Assembly: GCF_928381705.1 (NCBI RefSeq)
Contig: NZ_CAKMSR010000008.1
Coordinates: 62,001 to 126,000, forward strand
Reading direction: 5' to 3'
DNA: 64,000 bases
Source of the DNA: Rothia nasimurium
GTDB lineage: Bacteria; Actinomycetota; Actinomycetes; Actinomycetales; Micrococcaceae
In this document: positions 25,473 through 33,135 of the stretch, piece after piece
How the letters are laid out: every line of letters starts with the position of its first letter
How positions within the stretch are numbered: position 1 is the first letter of the stretch
The notes under the pieces: model-generated
What the model saw: the letters and a program-made list of their open reading frames with translations, nothing else
What the model was told of the DNA's origin: nothing
Database searches by the model: none
Position numbers and translations under genes: made by a program

Positions 25473-25820
25473 TTAGCTCTTAATCAGGCGGGTAATAGCT
25501 GCCATGGCCTCACTGATTTTGTCGTCGAGCGGGGCGGTGTCGCCTGTGGTTTCTGCCTGGGTGGCAGCTTCGACGACGCAGTGCCGCACGTGGTCTTCTA
25601 GGAGCTGGATGGAGACGCTGTGCAGGGCCTTGTTGATGGCAGAGACTTGGGTGAGGATGTCGATGCAGTAGACGTCCTCGTCGACCATGCGCTGGATGCC
25701 GCGTACCTGCCCCTCGATGCGGCGCAGGCGCTTGAGGTAGGCGTCCTTGTCGGCGGTGTAGCCGTGCTGGTGCCCCTCGTGCGGGCTGGCCTGGTGGGTT
25801 GCACAGTGTTCTTCGCTCAT
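25473..25820 (-). CDS. csoR: Copper-sensing repressor CsoR
   Basis: 115 residues; all-helical DUF156/CsoR fold. The family metal ligands are at Cys52, His77 and Cys81, with the same spacing (25 and 4) as Cys36-His61-Cys65 of mycobacterial CsoR. RLRRIEGQVRGIQRMV (about 31-46) is the signature of the DNA-binding face. A His-rich tail precedes it (HQASPHEGHQHG), which is an extension relative to the core domain. It represses copper genes until Cu(I) binds. A perfect palindromic operator lies 12 bp upstream of the start codon, so autoregulation is expected. Confidence 0.93.
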   Translation of the reverse strand: MSEEHCATHQASPHEGHQHGYTADKDAYLKRLRRIEGQVRGIQRMVDEDVYCIDILTQVSAINKALHSVSIQLLEDHVRHCVVEAATQAETTGDTAPLDDKISEAMAAITRLIKS

Positions 25821-25831
25821 GCCTTAAGCTT

Positions 25832-25848
25832 ATACCCCCTGGGGGTAT
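25832..25848. promoter_or_regulatory. CsoR operator
   Basis: Perfect palindrome ATACCCCCTGGGGGTAT, which is the known CsoR half-site pattern (TACCCC-N-GGGGTA). It sits between the csoR start and the GH15 promoter region, close enough to csoR to overlap its promoter. Confidence 0.9.
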
Positions 25849-25977
25849 GTTTACAAGAGGGTGGTTTCTTGAAAGTAACCGAAATTGCCATAGGTGCGGA
25901 AAAAGAACGCGCTAATGAAAATTTCGATTACCTTCAGCACCGCCGGTCGATACTAAGCGCCCTGTTAGACTGGTTCT

Positions 25978-28083
25978 ATGGCTTCTTTCATCGAGGATTA
26001 CGCCCTGCTCTCAGATATGAATACCGGTGCGCTGGTGTCGCGAAGCGGCTCCATCGATTGGTTCTGCGCCCCGCGCTTTGACTCTCGCGCGGTCTTCGCC
26101 GCCCTTTTGGGGGAGCGGGAACACGGACGCTGGCTGCTGGCTCCCCTTGAGTCGGTCAATCCCGCCCCGGTCGAAGAAGTCCGCACTGAACGCTCTTACC
26201 GCGAGAACACCTTTATTCTGCAGACTGTCTGGTTTGTGGGGGAGGCGTCGGTGCGCGTCACCGAGTTTATGCCGCTTTCGGGTGGCACCACCATTGTGCG
26301 CAACGTGGAGGGCCTGACCGGTGAGGTCACCATGTACCACGAGCTGGCCCTGCGTTTTGACTACGGTAAGACGATTCCCTGGGTTACCCGCTATGAGGGG
26401 GTGGACGCCGCTGGTGCCCCCGACCCGTCCGCCGACATGCTGGTGGGTATGGCTGGCCCCCACGCCCTGGTCTTCCGGGGTGATTCCCTGCCTGAGGGTG
26501 ACCCCGAATCTAAGGCCGAAACCTTCACCGTTTCTGCTGGTCAGAGCTATACCTTCACCCTGTCTTACTTTGCGTCTAACCACAATCCGCCTGCCCCGGT
26601 GGACTACCCCACGGCCCTGACCTACACCCAGGAGCAGTGGCAGGAGTGGTCCGATCTCTACAGCCCCGCAGACTCCCTGCCAGAGGCCGAAGATGAGGAC
26701 GCCACCCCCGCCTACCTGCCCGAGGGTGGGCAGGTGCCCACCGGCGTCCGAGCATCTGAGCAGGCAGAGCAGGTGCCCGCTACTATTTCGGCGGTGCGCG
26801 AGGTTGAAGAGCTGGAAGAAGCTAAGACCTCATCAATCCTGCTGGAAACCGGGTCTAACACCGCCGCTCCCGAGGTCGATGAAGCCACCTATCGTGAGCT
26901 GGCCCAAACAGCTGCGAGCCAGGTTGTTGCCCCCACTGCCGAGGACCACCGCGAAGAAGCCAACGCCCGCTACCGGGAAGTCCGTCTGCGGTCCCTGCTG
27001 GTCCTGCGCGCCCTGATTTCCCGTGAAACTGGCGCCCTGGTCGCCTCCGTGACAACCTCCCTGCCCGAAGTCATCGGGGGCAAACGCAACTACGACTTCC
27101 GTTTCACCTGGCTGCGCGATGTCGCCATGGCCATGGACGTAACCCTCACCCACGGCCACGAGCGTGAGACCGCCCAGCTGCGTAACTGGATCCTGCGCGC
27201 CCTAGCCAACAACCCCCGCCGTATCCACGCGGTCTACGGCCTGGCCGGCGAAAAGGACGACATCGAGCGCCGCCTCGCCCTGCCCGGCTACGAGGGGTCC
27301 CAGCCGGTGAGAAGCGGCAACGGCTCGGGCGACCAGTTCCAGGGGGACGCCCTGGGCCAGGTGCTCGTTACCTTCGCCAACCTGCGCGAAGCGGGCGTTG
27401 CGGAAGACCACCTTTCCTGGCCCATCCAGAAGGCTCTGCTGAATGCCGCCACCGAACGTATCGGCGACACCGACCGCTCCATGTGGGAGACCTTCGGCGA
27501 GCCCGCCGTCTACACTCACTCCCAGGCTATGCTCTGGGCAGCCTTCGACGCCGGTGTCTCAGCCGTGCGTGACTTCGGGCTCGACGGGGACGCCGCCACC
27601 TGGGAACACTGCCGAGACGCCGTCGCCGATGAAATCCTGAGCCGCGGCTTCAACGCTGACCTGGGCTGCTTCGTCTCCACCTACGGCGGCACAGCCGTGG
27701 ACGCCTCCCTGCTGCAGCTGCCCCAAATCGGGCTCGTAGACTGGGACGACCCCCGCATGCTGGCAACCGTTGAACGTATCGAAGCGACCATCCGCCACTC
27801 CTCGGGCATGATTTACCGCTACGACAACTCCGACTCCCAAGACGGCTTTGAGGGGCAGGACAACCCCCACTTCATCTCCTCCCTCTGGCTGGCAGAGCAG
27901 TACATCCGCTCCGGACGGGAGGCGGACGGACGCACCCTCATCGACACCGTCCTGGACTGCGCCAGCGATCTTGGGCTGATGAGCTCCGAGTACGACTTTG
28001 AACAGCAGCGCCTCACCGGCAACTTCCCCCAGGCCCTGGCCCATATCTCTCTGATCCGGGCGGTGGAGGCGCTGGGGCTGTAG
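25978..28083 (+). CDS. Glycoside hydrolase family 15 (glucoamylase/trehalase-like)
   Basis: 701 residues. The N-terminal beta-sandwich opens with the family motif IEDYALLSDMNTGALVSRSGSIDWFC (split here as IEDYALLSDM and GSIDWFCAPRFDS). The catalytic (alpha/alpha)6 barrel has TWLRDVAMAMDV near 374, EKDDIERRLA near 422 and the C-terminal SSLWLAEQYIRSGR near 635. Family members are usually near 600 residues; the excess is an acidic, proline-rich stretch around 225-320 between the two domains. Actinobacterial relatives act on trehalose or maltodextrins, so trehalose breakdown is possible. Cytoplasmic: no signal peptide. Confidence 0.88.
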   Translation: MASFIEDYALLSDMNTGALVSRSGSIDWFCAPRFDSRAVFAALLGEREHGRWLLAPLESVNPAPVEEVRTERSYRENTFILQTVWFVGEASVRVTEFMPLSGGTTIVRNVEGLTGEVTMYHELALRFDYGKTIPWVTRYEGVDAAGAPDPSADMLVGMAGPHALVFRGDSLPEGDPESKAETFTVSAGQSYTFTLSYFASNHNPPAPVDYPTALTYTQEQWQEWSDLYSPADSLPEAEDEDATPAYLPEGGQVPTGVRASEQAEQVPATISAVREVEELEEAKTSSILLETGSNTAAPEVDEATYRELAQTAASQVVAPTAEDHREEANARYREVRLRSLLVLRALISRETGALVASVTTSLPEVIGGKRNYDFRFTWLRDVAMAMDVTLTHGHERETAQLRNWILRALANNPRRIHAVYGLAGEKDDIERRLALPGYEGSQPVRSGNGSGDQFQGDALGQVLVTFANLREAGVAEDHLSWPIQKALLNAATERIGDTDRSMWETFGEPAVYTHSQAMLWAAFDAGVSAVRDFGLDGDAATWEHCRDAVADEILSRGFNADLGCFVSTYGGTAVDASLLQLPQIGLVDWDDPRMLATVERIEATIRHSSGMIYRYDNSDSQDGFEGQDNPHFISSLWLAEQYIRSGREADGRTLIDTVLDCASDLGLMSSEYDFEQQRLTGNFPQALAHISLIRAVEALGL

Positions 28084-28094
28084 AAAAAGGTGTT

Positions 28095-28202
28095 GAGCAG
28101 GTGGGTATACCTCTGCCTGCGACCCTCTCGCCGGTTCGCTAGCGCTCACGGGCGATTCACGCCAGCCCCGAGCCAGCAGGCTTTCGGTATACCCACCTGC
28201 TC
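28095..28202 (-). repeat. Double-stem repeat, copy B
   Basis: Outer perfect 17-bp stem GAGCAGGTGGGTATACC 28095-28111 with GGTATACCCACCTGCTC 28186-28202. Inside, read on the minus strand: spacer GAAA, inner stem GCCTGC/GCAGGC, conserved loop GGGGCTGGCGTGAATCG, variable hairpin, and GAGAGGGTC. It lies between convergent GH15 and lysE genes, so the outer stem may double as a bidirectional terminator. Confidence 0.8.
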
Positions 28203-28210
28203 TAAATTCT

Positions 28211-28924
28211 CTAGAGCAGCTTGTGCGCCGCCTCCACCAGGATTAGCACGCCAAAGACAAGGAGCACTGACCCCGCGATGCCGTCAATGACGAGGGTGGC
28301 GCGCGGGTGCAGTAGCCACTTCATGGCCAGTGAGGCCAGCGAAATGATGAGGGTAAACCAGAGCACGTTAATGCCTCCGTGGATGAGGGCTAGCAGGCTT
28401 CCCATGATGAAGGGTTGCACGCTGGCGACCATAAAGGGCGGCACGCTGGCGATGTAGAAGACCGCGATTTTGGGGTTGAGAATGTTGGCGATGAAGCCCG
28501 CGAGAAAATCCTTACCCACCCTGTGTTCGCCAGCGGGGGCGTCCGCTCCGCTAGCTCCGGGTAAGGACGCCGCGGGTGCAGGCAGCGAGGCCAGGGCGGC
28601 TTGGTCGGTTTTGAGGGCGGTCACCTGTCCCCAGCGCCTGAGGTTGAGCAGGAATTTGATACCCAGGTAGATCAGGTAGAGGCCACCTGCCACGGTGATG
28701 AGGTCAAAGACCAGGGGAGCTGCGGCCATGAGCACGGCTAGGCCGGTGGCGGCGGTGATACCCCAAATGAGCAGGCCTGCGGTGATGCCGAAGACGCAGG
28801 CGTAGGCGCTTCGTCGTCCACCCGCGACCAGGGAGCGCAACACCAGGGCGGTGTCTGTGGCCGGGATAATCGTGATGAGGAAAGCGATGCCGGCGAAACC
28901 GATGAGGGCCTGGGTGAGAGTCAT
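28211..28924 (-). CDS. LysE/RhtB-family amino-acid exporter
   Basis: 237 residues from ATG 28924; a GTG three codons upstream (28933) is possible. Five to six hydrophobic segments, with the N-terminal family motif TIIPATDTALVLRSLVAGGR near 22-41 (the LysE/RhtB signature ending in a glycine-rich turn), and a cytoplasmic loop near 95-150. Family members export amino acids such as lysine, threonine or homoserine. It is divergent from the LysR gene at 29013, which likely regulates it, as ArgP/LysG does for lysE elsewhere. Confidence 0.85.
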   Translation of the reverse strand: MTLTQALIGFAGIAFLITIIPATDTALVLRSLVAGGRRSAYACVFGITAGLLIWGITAATGLAVLMAAAPLVFDLITVAGGLYLIYLGIKFLLNLRRWGQVTALKTDQAALASLPAPAASLPGASGADAPAGEHRVGKDFLAGFIANILNPKIAVFYIASVPPFMVASVQPFIMGSLLALIHGGINVLWFTLIISLASLAMKWLLHPRATLVIDGIAGSVLLVFGVLILVEAAHKLL

Positions 28925-29012
28925 GGACTCCACTGTAAACTAGGGGTAAACCCGGTTCAATTCCATGAGTTCAAACAGTATTCATGGGATTTATCAATGA
29001 ATTGGAGTGAGT

Positions 29013-29966
29013 GTGTACGACTCCCGCCGCCTCGAAATCTTCTACGAGCTAGCCCAGCAGGGCTCCCTGGCAGCTGCCGCCGATGTGCTGGGCTACGATC
29101 CCTCAACCGTCTCAAACCACCTGGCCAAACTCCAGGCTGAGGTGGGTCATCGGCTCTATGAAAAGTCCGGCCGCGGCGTGGTGCTCACCCCGCGCGGCCT
29201 GGAACTTGCCGACTATGCCGGGCAGATTCTCTCGCTCATGGAGCGCGCCCACAACGCCATGGCCAGCGAAACCAGCCTGGCCCCACGAACCCTCAAGGTG
29301 GCGTCCTTCAACTCGGCAGCCCGCTACATGGTGCCGCGGGTTTTCGAACTGCTTGAAGAGCGCGCCCCGCACCTGAGCCTGGAGCTCACCCAGTTGGAGC
29401 CTCAGCGCTCTATCGCCGAGCTTGCCCGGCACCAGTTTGACCTGGTCATCGCCGAAGAATACGAAGGACGCCCGGTGCAGCTCCCCGTCACCCTGGTGCG
29501 GCGGGAGCTCTGGGAAGACCCCATCGTGCTGGTGGCCCCGGCGGCTATGGTGCCGCCGCAACCGCTCGATTCTCTTGCCTGGGCTGAGAGCGCCCCCTGG
29601 TGCATGGAGCCAGTGGGAACGGAGCTCAGGGCCTGGTCGGACGCCTATCTGGCCGACGCCCACATTGCACCCCGCCCGCGGTTTATCTCAACCGACCTGA
29701 GCTGGCAGTTGCACTCGGCCTACGGTGGTTATGCTGTAGCCCTACTGCCCCATCTGGTGCTTGACGGCCTCTACCGGTCAGAGGTCCCGGCTCCCAGTGG
29801 GACTGAGCGCTGGCGGCAGGGGGTCCGCACCGGAAACCTGTGGGTGAGCGAGCCGCTGGGGCGCCGCCGGGTTTTTGCGGTACTTAGGGCAAGTTCGGAG
29901 CAGGACGCCGCCGCCCGCCTCCTCGTTGATATTCTGCGGGAGCTGAACCCGGCGTCATCAATGTGA
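29013..29966 (+). CDS. LysR-family regulator, probably of the adjacent exporter
   Basis: 317 residues from GTG 29013, five nt after GGAG; GTG 29007 lies inside that site. Winged HTH: RRLEIFYELAQQGSLAAAAD and GYDPSTVSNHLAKLQAEVGH, then LVYEKSGRGVVLTPRG-like wing (about 5-65). The C-terminal half is a periplasmic-binding-like effector domain. The intergenic region has repeated ATTCATGG/CCATGA-type half sites (28960-29000), suitable as LysR boxes. Divergent gene order predicts control of the LysE exporter, probably with an amino acid as effector. Confidence 0.87.
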   Translation: MYDSRRLEIFYELAQQGSLAAAADVLGYDPSTVSNHLAKLQAEVGHRLYEKSGRGVVLTPRGLELADYAGQILSLMERAHNAMASETSLAPRTLKVASFNSAARYMVPRVFELLEERAPHLSLELTQLEPQRSIAELARHQFDLVIAEEYEGRPVQLPVTLVRRELWEDPIVLVAPAAMVPPQPLDSLAWAESAPWCMEPVGTELRAWSDAYLADAHIAPRPRFISTDLSWQLHSAYGGYAVALLPHLVLDGLYRSEVPAPSGTERWRQGVRTGNLWVSEPLGRRRVFAVLRASSEQDAAARLLVDILRELNPASSM

Positions 29967-30028
29967 AAATCGGCCGTCATTGCTAACCATGATGGCTCTT
30001 TTCACCATGATAGTCACCATGATTTTCA

Positions 30029-31000
30029 CTATGAAGCCTCGATCTGCCTGCCCCAGCGGGCGGCCTTGGCTGCGCAAATCATGAGCTGAACCTGGTGGAA
30101 AATCATGAGCGGCAGAATGAGGGCACCCACGGCTCCGCCCCCGAAAATGACCGCTGCCATGGGTAGGCCGGTGGCCAGGGACTTCTTCGAGCCGCAGAAC
30201 TGCACCGCCACCCGGTCGCCGTAGCTAAAGCCCAGCTTCTTGGCCACAACCCCGCTGAGCCAGAGCAGAAACTCCACCAGGGCAATCGACAGAAGAACCA
30301 GGAGCAGAATCTGCCAGGGGCTGATGCGGGTCCAGATGCCCTGCACGATGCCGTCCGAAAAGGCCGCGTAGACCACCATGGCGATGGAGAACCTGTCAAC
30401 GTGCTTGGTCAGCTTGTTCTTGGCTATATCGCCCACCCAGCGGCGCAGGAGCTGGCCCAGAATGAAGGGCAGGAGGAGCTGAAGGGCAATATCACCGAAG
30501 ACCGAGCCGGAGATAGTGAGCTGATCGCTCTGCATCAGCAGCATGACCAGCAGGGGGGTGGCAACCACACCCACGATATTTGAGGCACTCGCGCTAACAA
30601 TTGCCCCGGCCACATTGCCCTTAGCGATTGAGGTGAAAGCCACCGAGGACTGCACGGTGGAGGGCACCAGGGTCATAAAGAGCAGACCCAGATAGAGCTC
30701 CTTGCCGATAATGCTCTGAAGGGGGTAGAGGGCTAGGCCGATGAGCGGGAAGATGAGGTAGGTAAAGCCCAGGATAGTGCTGTGGAGCCGCCAGTTTTTC
30801 AGGCCCTGCAGGGCTTCTTGCGGTGAGAGCCGGGCGCCGTAGAGGAAGAAGAGCAGGCCGATAGCGATTTTGGTGGCTACGCTGAACCCCTCGGCGAAGT
30901 CCCCGCGCGCCGGGAAGATAATCGCCAGGGCAACGGCGAGCAGAATCAGGGTGATGAGCGGGTCTGGGCGCCAGGAGCGCAATTTCTGGGGTAGGGCCAT
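30029..31000 (-). CDS. BASS-type transporter (YfeH/SBF-like, bile acid:Na+ symporter family)
   Basis: 323 residues, ten or so hydrophobic segments and no soluble domain. GLLFFLYGARLSPQEALQG near 47 and the VPSTVQSSVAFTSIAKGN segment near 105 match the SBF-like branch (PF13593, YfeH). The name promises bile acids, but bacterial members transport other organic anions or arsenite-like solutes, so substrate is unknown. The start codon follows directly on the stop of a 34-codon upstream frame (TAAATG), suggesting coupled translation. Confidence 0.83.
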   Translation of the reverse strand: MALPQKLRSWRPDPLITLILLAVALAIIFPARGDFAEGFSVATKIAIGLLFFLYGARLSPQEALQGLKNWRLHSTILGFTYLIFPLIGLALYPLQSIIGKELYLGLLFMTLVPSTVQSSVAFTSIAKGNVAGAIVSASASNIVGVVATPLLVMLLMQSDQLTISGSVFGDIALQLLLPFILGQLLRRWVGDIAKNKLTKHVDRFSIAMVVYAAFSDGIVQGIWTRISPWQILLLVLLSIALVEFLLWLSGVVAKKLGFSYGDRVAVQFCGSKKSLATGLPMAAVIFGGGAVGALILPLMIFHQVQLMICAAKAARWGRQIEAS

Positions 31001-31105
31001 TTAGCCCATTCTACTCTTTGCCTTTTCAGCCTCGTACCACTTAGCGCCGCCGCGCGCGGCCAGAACCAGGGCAACAATACCTGCGATAGCGTAGAGAAAA
31101 CCCAT
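31001..31105 (-). CDS. Small membrane peptide, 34 residues, coupled to the BASS transporter
   Basis: Too short for routine gene callers. ATG 31105 follows AAGGTGAGC at ribosome-site distance; the frame stops at TAA 31001-31003 and the transporter ATG begins at the next base. The product starts MGFLYAIAGIVALVLAARGG, a single hydrophobic helix of about 17 residues, then a charged tail KWYEAEKAKSRMG. A one-helix peptide with a basic tail, cotranslated with a transporter, could be a small accessory subunit or regulator like KdpF or AcrZ. No homologue recognised; coding is inferred from frame, RBS and hydrophobic pattern. Confidence 0.6.
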   Translation of the reverse strand: MGFLYAIAGIVALVLAARGGAKWYEAEKAKSRMG

Positions 31106-31134
31106 GGGGCTCACCTTCTTCGTTGAGGGCTAAT

Positions 31135-31188
31135 AAACCCCACCCTAACCCATGCCTGTGATGTGGGCAATAGGTCGGGGTGGGGTTT
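31135..31188 (-). terminator. Terminator between the M48 and transporter genes
   Basis: Eleven-bp stem AAACCCCACCC 31135-31145 with GGGTGGGGTTT 31178-31188, 32-nt loop, 12 bp past the M48 stop on the minus strand. T-rich on both flanks (GGGGTTTTCG). Confidence 0.75.
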
Positions 31189-31200
31189 TCGTGTCGAGGG

Positions 31201-32637
31201 TTAGCCCTGGTCAGTGGGCGGGTTGCCAGGTGCGGACGCCGGGCGCTCACCTTCCCGAGGCGTAGCGCCCGGGTCACTACCGGCGTCCTGACCCTGCTGG
31301 CCAGGTGAATGCTGGCCAGGCGCCTGCTGGGGCTCCTGCGGTGAGGGGGCTCCGAAGCTGTTCCAGGGAGTGCGCTGGCGGTACTGCGGGGGTACCCAGC
31401 CGGTGTAGAGCATATCGCCCACTGTGCGGTCGCGGTACTGGGCGGGGCGGCGGTAGGTGGTGTTGACTGAACCCCAGTGCTGGTTATCGGCCCGCTCGGG
31501 GTAGGTGGCCAGGTGGTCGGTGGCCTGTAGGGGGTCGGCCCAGGCTTCGGCAGGCTCTGCCGCCGGAATCATGGACAGCGGGTAGGGCGGGTTGTTCTTG
31601 GGTCGCCAGATGAGGCGGCCGGGTTCGGTGCGGTCGCGCAGGGCATGGGCACGCCAGGTGACCGGCGGGTGGGTGGATCCGATGTTCGCGAACCAGGTGA
31701 AGAAGCCGCGCTCGTAGACGGCCCGGTTGGCTAGTTCGTGGAAGTTCACGTCGTTCATCAGGTACTTGCCAGCGGCGAGTACTGTGGTGGTGGTTTCGGC
31801 GCCGTCGGGGGCGTAGCGGTAGCCGAAGTTGTCGGCGGTGTATTCCTGGGTGCGGGAGAGCAGATTGCCGAGGATCGGAATCTGCATGAAGAAGCTGGTG
31901 AAAATCAGGCGGAAGTAGCTGACGTGGCCGGCGGCGATATGCCCTACCTCGTGCCCGATGATGAAGCGCAGGGCTTCGGGGTTGCGGGCTGCGCCACCGA
32001 TTTCGAAGAGGTCGGAGTAGATGGCGATGAAGCGGCGGTGCCCGTGGCCCGAGGCGAAGGCGTTGATTTGGCCGTTGCCGAGTACGACGTAGGCGTCGGG
32101 TACGCGGCGCAGGCCGGCGGCGTGGGCGGCTTCAACAACCATCTGGTAGGCCTCGGGGAACTGGGTGGGGGTAATGCGCACCCCGCTGAGGCGCAGCTGG
32201 CCGTACATGGCACCGCGGACGAAGAAGATGCCCAGGGGCAGGTAGATGGCGATGGCGATGAGTTGGCCGACCAGGTTACTGATTTGGTAGTTGACGAAGT
32301 CGTCCCCCAGCACGCTGCTGAAGAGTGAGTAGATGAGGTAGATACCGCCGCCCACGTAGAGCATGATGGTGAGCGCGTAGGCCATGACAACCAGGGGTAG
32401 TTCCGCAGGGTGGCGCAGCGCATTGAGGAACTTGAAGGGCAGCAGGGATTGGAAGCCGAAGAGCTTGGGCGCGGGCAGGGGTGAGAGGGGCCGCTGGCGC
32501 ATATCTTCGGGCAGCCAGCCGCCGCTGAGGTCGTTGGGCAGGGGCTGGGTGAGGCCCTGCTCCTTGCTGTGAGCGGACGCCTGTGGGCCGGGCTGTTGCG
32601 GGTAGGGCGGGGTGGTGCCGGGGTTGTTCTCACTCAT
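31201..32637 (-). CDS. M48-family membrane metalloprotease
   Basis: 478 residues. Pro/Gln-rich N-terminal tail (1-45), two transmembrane segments near 80-105 and 122-142, then the zinc motif HEVGH at 229-233 in a peptidase M48 domain with the third ligand expected in QEYTADNFGYRYAP near 265. The last 100 residues are Pro/Gly/Gln-rich and disordered. Resembles HtpX-type quality-control proteases, with the active site on the cytoplasmic side, but the tails are longer than in HtpX. Start ATG 32637 has AGGA upstream. It ends the ordinary region before the AT-rich island. Confidence 0.85.
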   Translation of the reverse strand: MSENNPGTTPPYPQQPGPQASAHSKEQGLTQPLPNDLSGGWLPEDMRQRPLSPLPAPKLFGFQSLLPFKFLNALRHPAELPLVVMAYALTIMLYVGGGIYLIYSLFSSVLGDDFVNYQISNLVGQLIAIAIYLPLGIFFVRGAMYGQLRLSGVRITPTQFPEAYQMVVEAAHAAGLRRVPDAYVVLGNGQINAFASGHGHRRFIAIYSDLFEIGGAARNPEALRFIIGHEVGHIAAGHVSYFRLIFTSFFMQIPILGNLLSRTQEYTADNFGYRYAPDGAETTTTVLAAGKYLMNDVNFHELANRAVYERGFFTWFANIGSTHPPVTWRAHALRDRTEPGRLIWRPKNNPPYPLSMIPAAEPAEAWADPLQATDHLATYPERADNQHWGSVNTTYRRPAQYRDRTVGDMLYTGWVPPQYRQRTPWNSFGAPSPQEPQQAPGQHSPGQQGQDAGSDPGATPREGERPASAPGNPPTDQG

Positions 32638-32754
32638 GCGATTTCCTGCTGGTTAGGCGGTGTGTTCTGGTTCCACAGTAGCAAGAAAAGCCTGATGTTT
32701 CAGATGGACTTGACTCGATATTTTATCTTGTGATATTAGATTTTCACCTATTTT

Positions 32755-33003
32755 TTAAAAAACGTTCTTAGTTTGAGTTGTCGTATGGGCAAGTAGGAAA
32801 ATGACTGTAGTAAGCAAGAAAAGGATTTGAAAAAAATATTTTTTTTGCATGGCTTGGTGGTTTACTAGGGAGTGTAAGATGCTAAAAATATTTAAAATTA
32901 GCATGGGCACTATAAGGAAAGGAGCAAAATATGCGACTATAGTCCCTATTCCCTGCACGTGGATGAGGAGAGGGAGACCTTCTTTCTTCGTTTGTTTTAT
33001 CAT
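32755..33003 (-). CDS. Putative small membrane protein, possible partner of the secreted protein upstream
   Basis: 82 residues in AT-rich DNA, ATG 33003, AAGGA nine nt upstream. Two hydrophobic segments, FAPFLIVPMLILNIFSIL (about 26-43) and FFQILFLLTTVIFLLAH (about 57-73), and no recognised domain. It lies 132 bp behind the secreted protein gene in the same direction, with nothing else in the gap. By analogy with two-transmembrane immunity proteins of secreted bacteriocins it could protect the producer, but this is inference. A non-coding reading is also possible. Confidence 0.4.
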   Translation of the reverse strand: MIKQTKKEGLPLLIHVQGIGTIVAYFAPFLIVPMLILNIFSILHSLVNHQAMQKKYFFQILFLLTTVIFLLAHTTTQTKNVF

Positions 33004-33135
33004 GGGGAAAAATCCTTTGCTGATAATGATTTGGGCCAGCAGAGTTTATGGTGAAGCTCTGCTGGCGCCGGAAAATGGTGAACGTGAGTCTGGAAAACAC
33101 TAATTCATTGAGCGGCCTTGTCTATAAATCTAGCT

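Noticed and set aside
25871..25937. Imperfect inverted repeat before the GH15 gene as a terminator or member of the double-stem family
   Set aside because: Arms pair poorly and the conserved loop is absent; it somewhat resembles the hairpin at 41258 but no function can be assigned.
32882..33103. Other short frames in the AT-rich gap near 33000
   Set aside because: They overlap each other and the 82-residue frame, which alone has a plausible ribosome site and hydrophobic pattern.
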